A stretch of DNA of 64,000 nucleotides from Sphaerosporella brunnea (lineage: Eukaryota > Ascomycota > Pezizomycetes > Pezizales > Pyronemataceae). Location: the NCBI GenBank assembly GCA_008704415.1, contig VXIS01000200.1, positions 25,024 through 89,023 of the forward strand, in the 5' to 3' direction. A model generated the notes under the pieces. The model worked only from the letters and a program-made list of their open reading frames with translations, was not told the DNA's origin and ran no database searches. The translations under genes were made by a program, and so were the position numbers. Shown here piece after piece: positions 21,101 through 30,846 of the stretch. How positions within the stretch are numbered: position 1 is the first letter of the stretch; every line of letters starts with the position of its first letter.

Positions 21101-21809
21101 GAAGAAGTATCTCCCCCTGGCCGAATTCGCAGCCAATAACCAGGCTTCCGAGACTACGTCACTGTCTCCTTTCTTCGCCGTCTATGGCCGTAACCCTAAG
21201 TGCTCCTTTGAGCTAGACATTCGGACCGACAACCCCGAACAGGTCGACGCGCAGCTGGTGGCCGAGCGGATGTCACACATCCACGACGTTCTACGAGCCG
21301 AGATGAAGTACACCCAAGTCAGATATACTGAAGCCGCCGATCGGTCCCGAGCCCCCGCCCCTGTGTTCAAAGAGAACGACCTCGTCTGGCTGGACTCTAG
21401 GAACTTGCGCACGGAATGACCATCTAGGAAACTCGAAAACAAGCACCTGGGCCCTTACCGAGTGGTTCGAGCCGTCGGTACCCATGCCTATGAATTGGAC
21501 ATCCCCAACACCATGAAGAACCATCGCACCTTTCCGGTCTCGCTCCTAAACCCGGCATCTTCCGACCCCCTTCCTGGACAGATCATTCCACCCCCTCTCC
21601 CTGTTGTTGTCGATGGCGAAAACGAATGGTCCGTCGATGCCATTCTGGATTCCCGCTTGCTAAAGGGACGCCTCAAATATCTGGTAAAGTGGACCAGCTA
21701 CGACCCACCGGAATGGGAGGCGGCGGAAGGAATCAATGGCCTTGAAGCTATCGACCGCTTTCACGAATTGTACCCACACAAGCCCGGACCACTCTCAGAT
21801 GATAGCTGA
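18090..21809 (+). pseudogene. Gypsy-1 pol: PR-RT-RNaseH-IN-chromodomain, two TGA codons
   Basis: Pol continues in the -1 frame from the slip site. Protease: LIDCGATG near 18285. Reverse transcriptase: CVDYRGLN, FGLTNAPADFQ, and YLDDILIYS near 19395. RNase H: VETDASDY near 19850. Integrase: HHCC finger at about 20535-20670, then DFVTGLP, ISDRGPQF and HPQTDGQTERIN (catalytic D, D, E). Chromodomain at about 21630-21790 (WSVDAILDSR, LKYLVKWTSYD, WEAAEGI). One frame holds throughout except TGA at 19023-19025, where relatives usually have Gly in a KLEKGFI context, and TGA at 21417-21419, probably from CGA. Both are single-base changes, so the element looks recently disabled, or these stops need readthrough. 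Confidence 0.93.
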
Positions 21810-21831
21810 AGCTTCGTCGGAGCTCAGCCAT

Positions 21832-21841
21832 AGGAGGGGGA
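21832..21841 (+). promoter_or_regulatory. Gypsy-1 polypurine tract
   Basis: AGGAGGGGGA lies 3 nt before the 3' LTR. Gypsy-2A has nearly the same tract (AGGAGGGGAG) at the same position. Confidence 0.8.
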
Positions 21842-21844
21842 TAC

Positions 21845-22125
21845 TGTCACGGCTCAAGGTTAAGGGGTGGCTCGGCGCTAGGGTTAGGGTGTCACGTGAC
21901 GCGCGGTCACGTGACGGGAAAGCATAAATGGCGAGGTTTCACTTGTTTTTGTTTCTTTTCTTCTTCTCTTCTTTACAGAACGTCTTGTACACTAGCGAAC
22001 CTAGTAACCTTGAACCACCTTGTCTTGTCTCGTCTTCTTCGGCCTCTTGTCCTTGTCCTCCTGCCTCCGGTCCTTGCCTCGAAAGCTACGTACCTTGGAC
22101 GTTTCCTCGCGCCTGTCCCGTTACA
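21845..22125 (+). repeat. Gypsy-1 3' LTR (281 bp)
   Basis: It matches the 5' LTR except at three single bases in the region after the pyrimidine tract. The sequence TTACA is followed directly by the target duplication CATCG. Confidence 0.95.
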
Positions 22126-22506
22126 CATCGTACTCTGCGCGACTAAGGTCTGTTTCCGGGCGCTCCACATGAGAAGGCAGCCTTCATAGTAAATCAGCCA
22201 TCCCGAGGTTGACTTGGCTGCATCAGCGTCACCAGCGTGGTCTGCATCTGCGTAGGCAACGATGCCACCATTAGATGCAAGGCGGGTCTCTACGGATTCG
22301 AGTTTCCGGTAGGGCCGAAGACGCGTATCCTCAGCTGGGACAATGGGAAGCATGTAGTGGGAGGTGCTGACCAGATAGCGAAGGAGATGCTTGATGGCTT
22401 TCCAGTGTTCGGTAGAGGGGTTAGCAGCAAAGCGTCCCAGAACTCCAACAGCATAGGCAATGTCAGGGCGCGATCCCAGTGCCGCGTACAGAAACCAACC
22501 GATAGC
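22126..22506 (-). pseudogene. Copia-1 RT end and RNase H, proximal part
   Basis: In element orientation this follows a TAG at 22509-22507 in the same frame. It reads AIGWFLYAALGSRPDIAYAV, then YADADHAGD with KSTSG, then WSARKQTLVAQST, and stops at the Gypsy-1 insertion. ADADHAGD carries the first RNase H catalytic aspartate. The TAG sits where relatives have serine (YRSAIG), so one substitution explains it. Confidence 0.9.
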
Positions 22507-24615
22507 CTACCTGTAGTGGTTTTTGTCATATGCTGGTTCATCGTCCTTGCGAGAATGTAGCTTGATTCCAGTCTCCATAGGCATCCTTCGCTTAGTTGAC
22601 TTCTCCATGCCGAAGCGCTCAATAACCTTCTTGATGTACGCCTGCTGCGTGACATGGATGCATTTCTTGGTGCGATCGCGCATCATCATGAGACCGACGT
22701 ACATGAAATGATTGCCAACCAAACCACCTTTTGTGTTGAAACGAGCCTTCAGCTTATCACAAAGCTCTTGAAGCTTCTCCGCTTTTGCTACAATCATAAG
22801 ATCGTCAACATAGAGGTTCAACAAGGCGTTGGGGCCGGAAAACAGGCCCGGTGCTGCGATGGAAGCCTGCAAGGCCAATTCCTTTTCAATAAAAGTGCTG
22901 ATGTCGTCAAACCAGCACTTACCGGACTGCTTCAACCCAGGAACAGACTTCTTCAACCTGACAAGGGGACGGCTGCGCTTCCACGGATCGTCTGCCCAGA
23001 GAGCGGTAGGTGGTCGTATATAGACTTCTTCCTGTAACGTTGCACCCAAATATGCAGTAGGAACGTCCAACACAGCAATTTCAAGATCGTTCTGGGCTGC
23101 CCAAGAGAGGGTCAAACGCACAACCTCGGCATCAACCACCGGTGAAGAGATCTCTGAATATTCCTCCGCTGTTTGCATATCGCCGCGAGCCACCAAGCGA
23201 AGCTTGTACTTCTCAATTGTACCGTCTGGGTGTTGCTTGACAACCATAACCCACTTCCCGTCCACAATCTTTGTTGGAGCTGTCTTCACAAACTCGTACA
23301 CAGCATGCTGACGAAGCGAATCTTGCTCACTAGCGATTGCTTTCCTCCATTCTTCCACCTTGTCAGAAGCCTCCGCATCTTCGTAGTTCTTTGGACCGGG
23401 TATCGCCAGATAGGCAGTTTGAACCTGAGCAAAACCACAAGACGTATCTATCGCTAGACGTATAGCATCTTTGGCAGCTGAACGTGTACGTGAAGGTAGT
23501 GTCTGTGGAGTGTCGCTCAACAGCCCTTTGAGCTCACGCTTCAAACGCTGCGGCTGTGCGACTGGAGGCTCAGGCATACCTAGCTCAGGCCCTGCCAGCG
23601 GTGCCTCTGAATTTCCCGAATCACACCAATCGTCGTCCAGTTGGTCCCACGCAGGAGACACTGCTTGGTCTCTTGATGAGTGGAAATCGCGATACAACAG
23701 TGTTTCATCGAACTTGACGTCTCGTGACATGATAATTCGTTTAGCTTCGACATCCCACAGCCGCCACTGCGTAGTTGTGTCAGAGTTGTATCCAAGAAGA
23801 ATACACTTCTTTGCTCTGTCGTCCAGCTTTGACTTGCGATTCTCTTTTGGGATATGAGCGTAGGCAAGACAACCAAAGATACGCAGGTGACTGATATCAG
23901 GTGTCTCTTTATACATGAGCATATATGGACTCTTGGTGCCGTTGTCCAGTGCTGAATGTAGGACTCGGTTCTTGATGTACACCGCCGTCGCTGCGGCCTC
24001 TGCCCAGAAGGAGTTTGGGAGCCCTGCATGCTTTAACATTGTACGCATAGGGTCTAATACACTGCGGTTTGCGCGTTCCGCTATTCCGTTTGACGCAGGA
24101 GAATGTGGCGTTGTGGTCTCTTTAGTTATACCTTGAGCTGCGAAGTGGGCGAGAAACTCCTCGGCACTGTATTCTCCGCCTCCATCGACACGCAGGCGCT
24201 TGACCTTTGCATCCCACTGTCGATCGAACATGGCTTCATAGCTCTTGAAGCAGGTTGGAACCTCATCCTTGTGGCGCATGAAGTACACCCTTGTCCACCT
24301 CGAGTGGTCGTCCGTGAAGAGAAGCATATACCGCTTGCCAGAGTGTGACGCTGTCTGGAATGGTCCAACCAGGTCGGAGTGGATGAGATCACCAACTGCA
24401 GGCTTGCGCTTTTTCTCTCCTCCGGTTTTGTGCGGAGTCTTGCACAGTTTGCCAACCATGCATGCCTCACAGACACACTCATCCGAGTTGCTTGTGGAAG
24501 AGCCTGATGCTTTCAGTGTTAGTCCTGTCACCGCAGCCGTCGTATGAAGCTTCTTGATAGCTCGCAAGCTCAAGTGACCCAAACGGTTATGCCATAAAAT
24601 GATATCGTGGGCCTT
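22507..24615 (-). pseudogene. Copia-1 integrase and reverse transcriptase
   Basis: It is in the same frame as the Gag-protease block and separated from it only by TAG (24618-24616). Reading from 24615: a GAG-pre-integrase finger (WHNRLGHLSLRAIKKL, then CVCEACMVGKLC), integrase core (HSDLVGPF, LRVDGGGEY, SPASNGIAERAN: D, D, E), an acidic linker, then RT with LDVPTAYLGA, EEVYIRPP and LYVDDLMIVAK. The length is normal for copia. It ends at TAG 22509-22507. No frameshift is seen, only the two amber codons. Confidence 0.93.
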
Positions 24616-26124
24616 CTAAACACGGTCGGTGTGATACAGGTGGTTGACATGATAGGTGCTTGGGTTGTCTGCAATGACGTAGAATGACTTGCCTCTAACC
24701 GGACCGATTCCGACAATCTTTCGCTCCTTTTTAGTGAAAAGTGTGACGCCTTGCTCAGGTTGAAGGTCGTAGTCCACCTTAACTCCAACTGTTAGGAACT
24801 GGTAGACGCTCATTAAGTTGTTCTTGCCGCAAGCAGGAACATGTAATACGTTTCGCAGTATGATGCGAGATGACGTGCCATTTCCACATGGCAGTAACAA
24901 CCCAATATCACCTATGCCAGCTGCGCTAACCCTACTCTCATCTGCAAAGATCACTTCATGCTCCCCCGCAGCAAGCGCCCGGTATCGAATCCAGTCATGA
25001 TCCATTCCGGTGCAGTGGCTGGTTGCACCCGAATCTACAACCCAATCGGTAGTTGTCGCACAACGATTAGTAGAAACACTCTCCCGAATCTTGTCAGCTT
25101 TTGGCCGCACCAGAAGCGCTTCCCGAGAGTGAAGCAAGTAATCCATGCTTGCATCTGTAGCTATTGGTGCTGGCTCCTCCTTGACAATATTGGCTTTGCT
25201 TGACTCCTTCTTGTTCTTTTCATTGTCCTTGTCCTTATTGGAGTTTTCCTTCCAGAGATGCTTGGATCGGCACTCAGACTTTTTGTGTCCCTTCTTGCCG
25301 CAGCCGTAACACTTAATAGTCTTGGAGTCCTTATCCTGATCTCCCCCGGGAGCCTTGCCTGAACCTCCCCCAGAGGTTTCTGCACCCTTCTTCTTAGCCG
25401 TGCCCTTCTTCGCAAAGAGAGCAGTGGACGACTGGCTTGTATACGCAGATACACCGTGTCGGTCCCATGCATAAGAACGCTCGAAGATCTGAAGCTGGTC
25501 TAGAATCTTCTGGCAGCTTCCAGCACTGTCGCTTGATGTGAGGCTGGTCCGAAAAGCAAGCCAAACATCCCCTGTCGGGAGTCCTTGAACCATATGGAAT
25601 GCCAGAACGCTCTCTGGTAGCTCGGTACCCACATTGCGTAGCTCTGTAGCTATCTCCAGAATCCGAGAGTGATAAGCAGCCGCGCTGTCGAAGTCGGCCC
25701 TGCGGATGGCATTCAGCTTGTAGAGACCAACATTCGCATCGATCTTGGCCACCCTGTTGAAATCCTTCTCGATGTCCTTCCAAAGAACGTCTGGCGCCTT
25801 GATATACTTCTTGTCTGCATACCGCCTTCGCACAGAAGGGTCCAGGGACCGCCGAATCTCCGCTGTGGCCATGCCAACCTTGTCGTTGTATGTGTCGCGC
25901 TGGATGAGGTAGCGGCGGAAATCGCTCATGTAGACAGAATCCGTTGACTCTGGGGTATCAGGGTCGACTGGTGCCGCCGCGGCGGTCTCGGTCTTTGGTA
26001 TTGGCTTCTGAGGTGGCTTTGTCGTGCCTTCAACGATCCCCCAAAGCGCGCGAGCAAGGAGCTCGTCCCTGATGTATTCCTCCCACTTGAGATAGTTGTG
26101 TTCTTTCAACAAAACCCGCTCCAT
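24616..26124 (-). CDS. Copia-1 Gag-protease (502 aa), ends at an in-frame TAG
   Basis: It starts at ATG 26124, 87 bp after the 5' LTR. Gag occupies about residues 1-330, with helical sequence (YLKWEEYIRDELLARALWGI), a Lys-rich region and the knuckle CYGCGKKGHKKSEC. The copia aspartic protease motif WVVDSGATSHCTG follows at about residue 365, then LRNVLHVPACGKNNLMSV. The frame ends in TAG but continues in the same frame into integrase. A short Gag-protease product would still be made, and readthrough could give the full polyprotein. Most simply, a CAG or similar codon mutated. Confidence 0.9.
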   Translation of the reverse strand: MERVLLKEHNYLKWEEYIRDELLARALWGIVEGTTKPPQKPIPKTETAAAAPVDPDTPESTDSVYMSDFRRYLIQRDTYNDKVGMATAEIRRSLDPSVRRRYADKKYIKAPDVLWKDIEKDFNRVAKIDANVGLYKLNAIRRADFDSAAAYHSRILEIATELRNVGTELPESVLAFHMVQGLPTGDVWLAFRTSLTSSDSAGSCQKILDQLQIFERSYAWDRHGVSAYTSQSSTALFAKKGTAKKKGAETSGGGSGKAPGGDQDKDSKTIKCYGCGKKGHKKSECRSKHLWKENSNKDKDNEKNKKESSKANIVKEEPAPIATDASMDYLLHSREALLVRPKADKIRESVSTNRCATTTDWVVDSGATSHCTGMDHDWIRYRALAAGEHEVIFADESRVSAAGIGDIGLLLPCGNGTSSRIILRNVLHVPACGKNNLMSVYQFLTVGVKVDYDLQPEQGVTLFTKKERKIVGIGPVRGKSFYVIADNPSTYHVNHLYHTDRV

Positions 26125-26197
26125 TTTGACGACCGTTCGCGAGGTAAAATATGAGGTAGTTGTTGACTTGATGAAAATACCCTAGCTAGCGAAGCAG

Positions 26198-26210
26198 AGG
26201 GCTCATAACC
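26198..26210 (-). promoter_or_regulatory. Copia-1 primer site matching initiator tRNA-Met anticodon arm
   Basis: Directly after the 5' LTR the minus strand reads GGTTATGAGCCCT. This is complementary to GGGCTCATAACC, the anticodon-arm sequence (anticodon CAT) of fungal initiator tRNA-Met. Use of an internal tRNA half rather than the 3' end is known for copia-type elements of Drosophila. Confidence 0.72.
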
Positions 26211-26405
26211 TGTTGATGTAGGGACGAACCGATAGGCGCACTCGAGGGACAATCCGAAGGAAGGTGAGAAGAAGATGTATTTCTGTCTGCTCTAGCTGGA
26301 ACCTTCGGGGGAGGTTGATCCTCCCGGGTGCACTATCAAGCACTCTACACAACCTCTAGCACTCTACTCCGTTCCGCTCTCTACAAGGCCCTTCGGGCCG
26401 CAACA
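26211..26405 (-). repeat. Copia-1 5' LTR (195 bp)
   Basis: It is the upstream LTR of the minus-strand element and appears identical to 16009-16203. TGACG follows it as the target duplication. Confidence 0.93.
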
Positions 26406-26410
26406 TGACG

Positions 26411-26639
26411 TGGGGCTATATACACGGATCCACCCTTGGACCTCAGGCGTCCACAGACGGGCGAGACCTAAGGCGCACCAAGGGAATTCGTAACTCGGTA
26501 AGAAGGAGACAAAAGAAGAGACAGAGGAAACGACATATGGCTGCGTTGTGCGACAGTGCGCGGCCGCCCCGTTGCTCGGAAACCGCCACATCCCGATAAA
26601 TCCTGTGAACGGGTGCTCACAGAGCTAGCGGTGGAGTCT
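26411..26639. other. Unassigned flank of Copia-1
   Basis: It should continue the sequence interrupted at 16008 by Copia-1. It contains no recognisable coding motif; a minus frame here is short and Ser/Arg-rich. Confidence 0.3.
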
Positions 26640-27123
26640 TGAGATGTAAACGAGTCTTCGCTGTCGCTGTCGCTTGCTTCATCGGGGGTCTGAACGCATA
26701 GCAATATCATCGTCCGCGTTCAAATCCTCATTTGAGTTGGAATCATCCTTGGATAGAAGGCGAAGCAGACTGGCCCTGGCTATCGCTATGTATACTCTCA
26801 GCCTGGTGCTGTATCTGCGGGACGTTGTCTCGCGGGACCACGGTGCTTGCAGGAACGGGCATGCCATCCTCATCCACGTTGATCCGGAGTACACACCTGA
26901 CTCGGCCATCGCCACCAGACAGGCATATATCCTTATCCTCAAGCAACGCCTCATACTCCTCGGACAAACCACATTCGACCACGATCGTCGGCATGCCGTT
27001 GTCGGTCGATGCCAGGTTCTGGTCGACACCTTCAGGGCTTTCAACGAGTTCCTGTACGCCGTTGAACGGCGAGTCGCAGCTTGCCGTGTAAATCCTTGTG
27101 GAAGAACTCGGCGCCACGCACAA
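26640..27123 (-). pseudogene. Degraded paralogue of the 11014-12408 nuclease-fold gene
   Basis: The minus frame 27123-26743 contains PTIVVECGLSEEYEALLEDK, then GDGRVRCVLRINVDEDGMP. This matches the order and spacing of PRVVCEIGFSESYDDLLDDA, then VQLVVLVKVEED, in the gene at 11014-12408. Downstream, in another frame, an acidic stretch (DEASDSDSEDSFTSQD) matches that gene's acidic tail. The N-terminal half is absent or unrecognisable, the upstream PDA motif is not seen, and a frame change is needed. I therefore call it a partial, decayed copy. Confidence 0.6.
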
Positions 27124-27800
27124 AGCCTGACGTGATCATCAATCGTGACTTTGATCACACGCGACAATGCAAGGGAAGCTGAGGATGGATGATGGCAGGA
27201 CAAACGGCGGCGCGAAACGTGTCTGCAAGGTGCTGTACACGGGATGTGAGCCATATCATGGACCTTTCGACACCAGCAACAACGCAGCTGTTGAGCATGT
27301 TTTTGTCGCCCCACGTTGGTCCTTCCGGTCGTGAAGGCGGCCAGGCAGCGCAATGTGGATACCGGTAGTCCGACCTTAGGAGGGTGTCGTGAGGAGGAGA
27401 TTTTGCTCATACCGTGTATTGTCATGCCCGTGGAAACGCTTGTGGCCGCATTGAACCCAGCACGTGTACAATTTCTACTTATGAGGAAACGCGGCCTAGT
27501 GACCTTAGTATGATTAGCCGTAGTGCAGGGGCGCAGCATTCCTACAGTCCACCGAAAGCAGGCTCGTCGGTAGCGGCGATAGATTCAGTGGTTCCAGCAT
27601 CCCTATCGCAGAGAACGAAGTTGCCTACTGAAAACACCAGAGCTCTGACCTATGCCTGGATTGCCTCTGTGGAACGGAAGAAGCTGTATGACGGCAATCC
27701 TGATTGGCTATACTTCAACCTCACAGCAGTATCTTCTTCACTATATTTCATCGAAGAAACAGTTCCTGGCTCGTGACATTCAGTTTAACAAAGGCTGTCT

Positions 27801-28709
27801 CAGGGGTCCCAATAATGCGGGCGCCCGCCAGTCCAAACAGGGGCCGACAGAGTGGGTTGGGTCGGGCCGATGGTTGGTGCAGCCCGATAGGTTCGGGCCA
27901 ATTTTCACAAACCCTGGATATCTGATAGCTGCTGCCCGGGCCCGGTTATGCCGGGTGATGCTAAAAGCGTAGATCATCGTCATGGTCGGCTCTTCCTGCG
28001 GTTCACGAGAATGTGCGATGCCGATCACAATCAAAAACCTTGTTAACCCCCCGCAATTTTGCCACCGGCAGGATCCAATTGCTAAACCATCAGTATGAGC
28101 CTGATATTGTAGCAGTTAGAAGTTTTGACCTGATGCTGAGAGATACAAGATTCGGGTGACCGAAATGGCATATCGGACCACGTCCTGCACCTTACGGCAA
28201 ATTTTACTGGGGAAAACCCGTGCTTTTTCGTATTTTCGGCCATTTTGCGGCGATTGGAGAAGATTTCCACTCCTTCCGGGATGGTCACAAATCTGAACGT
28301 CCCATCAAGCCCGAGGATTGTGTTTGGAGACCAGTGCTGTAAGCTGGGTGACGATGTCATTGATGCGATTGAATGTCTGGAATCTTGGGCGAGGGAAGAT
28401 TTGGTTTATGGATCGGGCACTCATGTTTGCCAGTTGGAAGCAAGGCTAGTTGATTTCGAAAAACGGGCCGCGGAAATGACAGTTTAATATCTTCATGTAG
28501 TCCTTTCCTGTTTGTTAGAGAAATGATGGGTCAGGTGCCTGGTGGGCCTGTGGGCACCGGAATTCTCTTTCCCTGATTGAGCCCTTTAGGCACCTGGGTC
28601 TCGCTCGAAAACGCCTGGTCCAAACAGGCTGCAATTCCCAAAGCCCGTTTCAATCAGTCCGGTTCAGGGGAGGTTAAAAGCCGGACTGGCTGGACTATTG
28701 GGACCTGTG
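27801..28709 (+). mobile_element. hAT-like non-autonomous element, copy 2 (909 bp)
   Basis: The left end is CAGGGGTCCCAATA; the right end reads GGACTATTGGGACC then TGTG. The 8-bp target duplication GGCTGTCT is perfect (27793-27800 and 28710-28717). It is inserted in Copia-2, whose frame FNKGCL resumes as SVFGI after removal of the element and one duplication. It carries the longest coding remnant of the family (28245-28487). The middle (28010-28250) aligns with the truncated copy at 37955. Confidence 0.9.
28245..28487 (+). pseudogene. hAT transposase-like C-terminal tail
   Basis: An 80-residue frame ends VIDAIECLESWAREDLVYG, then a QLEARL and KRAAEM helix, then stop. The pattern (V-x-A-L/I-x-C-L-x-S/W-W) resembles the last helix after the hAT dimerisation domain. 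The same tail, with substitutions but kept reading sense, occurs in the copies at about 9553-9699, 30485-30594, 38230-38330 and, on the minus strand, 44240-44416. Catalytic regions are absent, so these elements would depend on a transposase supplied elsewhere. Confidence 0.6.
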
Positions 28710-28717
28710 GGCTGTCT

Positions 28718-29167
28718 GTATTTGGAATTGTTCAGCTCAGATCCTTCGTCTCCTGTTACCTTGGAAATTCCCGAAAACACCGCACCTGCGATGCCTCTAG
28801 CACCTTCGGAGACGGCAACCACCTCTACCACCTCCGAGTCTGAGTCGCAAGATGAAGCCAGTCAGCAACTTCAGCTTGAAGCAGCTGTTCAACCCCGAGA
28901 CGCACCTCAAGGAGCCTCTCCACCTCCACAGGCTACTCCGCCTCCACCACGCAGCATTCCCCGTGAATGAATTGAAACTGAATCTATTCTGAGCAACTGT
29001 TCGGACCCCTACGCCGAGCCGGAGCCAGTGGTTCCGTGGAATTTGGGCATTAATATGAACATATTGCCAGCTAAGACCGGAACCGGCACGCGCTCTGGTA
29101 GAGCTCTTCTTGCATCAAACACAGCTACTACTCCCGCTCCCACTACAGCTATAGCGTTCATGGTTGA
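28718..29167 (+). pseudogene. Copia-2 integrase-RT spacer
   Basis: A Ser/Thr/Pro/Glu-rich translation (ELFSSDPSSPVTLEIPE and so on) precedes RT, as the variable linker of copia polyproteins does. Stops at about 28968 and 29169 break it. Confidence 0.6.
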
Positions 29168-29961
29168 ATGAGGCCCGGACCGAAGGCCTACCGTGCTGCA
29201 TTGAAGACCCTCGAATCAGCAAAGTGGGAGGCCGCTGTTAATACTGCAGCTGCTGCTCTCGATAGTCACATAGCTATTGAGTTTATTGAAGACGGTCAAC
29301 TACCCCGGGAGTCTACCGTCGTCAATAGCAGATGGCGTCTCTTGGAGAAGTTCAAAGCCATGGGGAAGATCGATAAGTATAAAGCTCGGTTAATAGCTCA
29401 AGGTTTCAGTCAGAAAGAAGGTTTATATTTCGATGGGAATGCGATATCTTGTCCGGTTATTGACGAACCAACTATCCCACTTTGCCTTGGTCTGGCAGCA
29501 CAGCCCAACCTGCAGATCGCTATTCTCGACTGCCCTACAGGCCTTTTTGGAAGTAGGATGCGCGAAACAATCTATCTTCGCCTACCTGAAGGAAGCTGGC
29601 AAGACCCATGGAAAAGAGAGCACCCCTTGTGCGCATCCGGAAGACATTATACGGCTTGAAGCAGTCTGCGCGGGGCTGGTTCAAAGACGTCTATGATTTT
29701 CTGGTTGATCCGGAACAGAGCTTGAACGGCCCCGGTATTGGACTCACCGCCTCAATTGCAGCTCCCGGTCTTCTCCTCGGCGACGGCATTATCGTCTTAG
29801 TCTATGTTGACGATACTATGATTTTTACCACCGATATTGAGAAGCTTTGGGCCCTCCGTGATTCTCGTCACTGCCGCTTTCGCGCTGAACCCGCAATGGG
29901 CGCCGGCAGTTGGTCATGCGAAACTGTTAGAGAACTTTCGCAATGTAGCCGGACTGGTTGA
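29168..29961 (+). pseudogene. Copia-2 reverse transcriptase
   Basis: The first block (29168-29659) reads KAYRAALKTLESAKWEAAV, TVVNSRW, KIDKYKARLIAQGFSQKEG, LQIAILDCPTGLFGS and ETIYLRLPEGSW, the N-terminal half of copia RT. A shift at about 29640 moves to the frame of 29608-29961, with LYGLKQSARGWFKDVY and the catalytic LVYVDDTMIF. Sequence after about 29870 is degraded. The following hAT-like element separates it from RNase H. Confidence 0.88.
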
Positions 29962-30106
29962 TGTAGACGGTGCCGTGATCATGTTGAACGTCGAGACCCA
30001 CACACTGGAAATGACCTCCTATCGGAATGTTGGCCGCGGTACACCCCATTGGAGGACGGCCTCAGGCTTGGTATTGGGGCAGTTGAAACGGGCGACCACC
30101 CGCACG

Positions 30107-30846
30107 CAGGGCGGTCAATAGTCCGGCCGGCCGCCAGGTCGAACGGAGCCCCACGGAGTGGGTCAGGTCGGGCCGGTGATGTCGCAAGACCGACCGGTTC
30201 TGGCCGGCATAAGAAAAACCTGGATATCTCATAGGTGCCTGCCGGTGCCCGGTATCCTGAATTAAGGTCGGGTCGGTCATTGTGCCGAATGCGGAGGCAC
30301 TAAAAGCGCTAATTTTTCGGTCCTCGTTCCGCCGCAGCTAACGCGTCTATCGCGATCAAAATACTGGTCGATCCACGCCGTAGAATTCCTCAAATCCTGG
30401 TGTGGGGATGTACATAGGTCGGGGTGCCGGTGAGTCTCACCCGTTCCTTCTGATCAACCAATCTTCACTTCACCGAACATCTCTTCACACCTGGGCGAGG
30501 GAAGATCTGGTATATGGGACGAGTTCTCAAACTCATCAGGTTGAGCGTATGTTGAGTCACTTGGAACAGCGGGCGGCGGAGATGAGGGGGTAGCTGGAGG
30601 TCCTTCAGGTTGTTGAATCTGTATCTTGCGTTCATGTTTCTTTCCTTGATGTATGTGAAAGCAAAAAAACTACAGCTGCCTGGTGGGCCCGCCGGGCGCC
30701 GGGTACTTCTGGGCCTGGCAGGTGCCCGTAGGCGCCTGCGTCTCGATCCAAAATGCCTGGTCCAACCGGGTCGTGGTTTCAAAAGCCCGTTTCAATCAGT
30801 TCAGGCCGTGCTCAAAGCCGGACTGACCGGACTTTCGGCAGCCCTG
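30107..30846 (+). mobile_element. hAT-like non-autonomous element, copy 3 (740 bp)
   Basis: The left end is CAGGGCGGTCAATAGTCCGG. The right end contains ACCGGACT and finishes GCCCTG. The flanking 8-bp duplication CCCGCACG/CCCGCACC (30099-30106 and 30847-30854) matches 7 of 8. It is inserted in Copia-2 between RT and RNase H. The transposase-like tail is at about 30485-30594 (WAREDLVYGT, then EQRAAEM, then stop). It aligns with copy 1 over most of its length. Confidence 0.88.

Larger units (their letters stand above)
16600..22125 (+). mobile_element. Ty3/gypsy chromovirus Gypsy-1, full length (5526 bp)
   Basis: The 281-bp LTRs (16600-16880 and 21845-22125) begin TGTCAC and end TTACA, and the element is flanked by CATCG (16595-16599 and 22126-22130). 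Order is LTR, self-complementary primer site, gag, -1 frameshift signal, pol (protease, RT, RNase H, integrase, chromodomain), polypurine tract, LTR. The LTRs differ at three sites. Defects seen: the gag AUG is out of frame by one base, and pol has two in-frame TGA codons. The integrase chromodomain and self-priming layout place it in the Tf1/sushi-like chromoviruses. Confidence 0.96.
16009..26405 (-). mobile_element. Ty1/copia retrotransposon Copia-1, with nested Gypsy-1
   Basis: The 195-bp LTRs at 16009-16203 and 26211-26405 appear identical by eye. Both begin and end with TGTTG/CAACA, and a 5-bp duplication TGACG flanks the element (16004-16008 and 26406-26410). Domain order on the minus strand is Gag, protease, integrase, reverse transcriptase, RNase H: the copia order. 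A 5526-bp chromovirus has inserted into RNase H. Without it the element would be about 4.87 kb, a normal copia length. Two in-frame TAG codons also break the single long frame. Confidence 0.95.

Noticed and set aside
26679..27539. A 286-codon minus frame
   Set aside because: The nuclease-like motif is in a different frame (27123-26743); this one is Arg/Ser-rich and without similarity.
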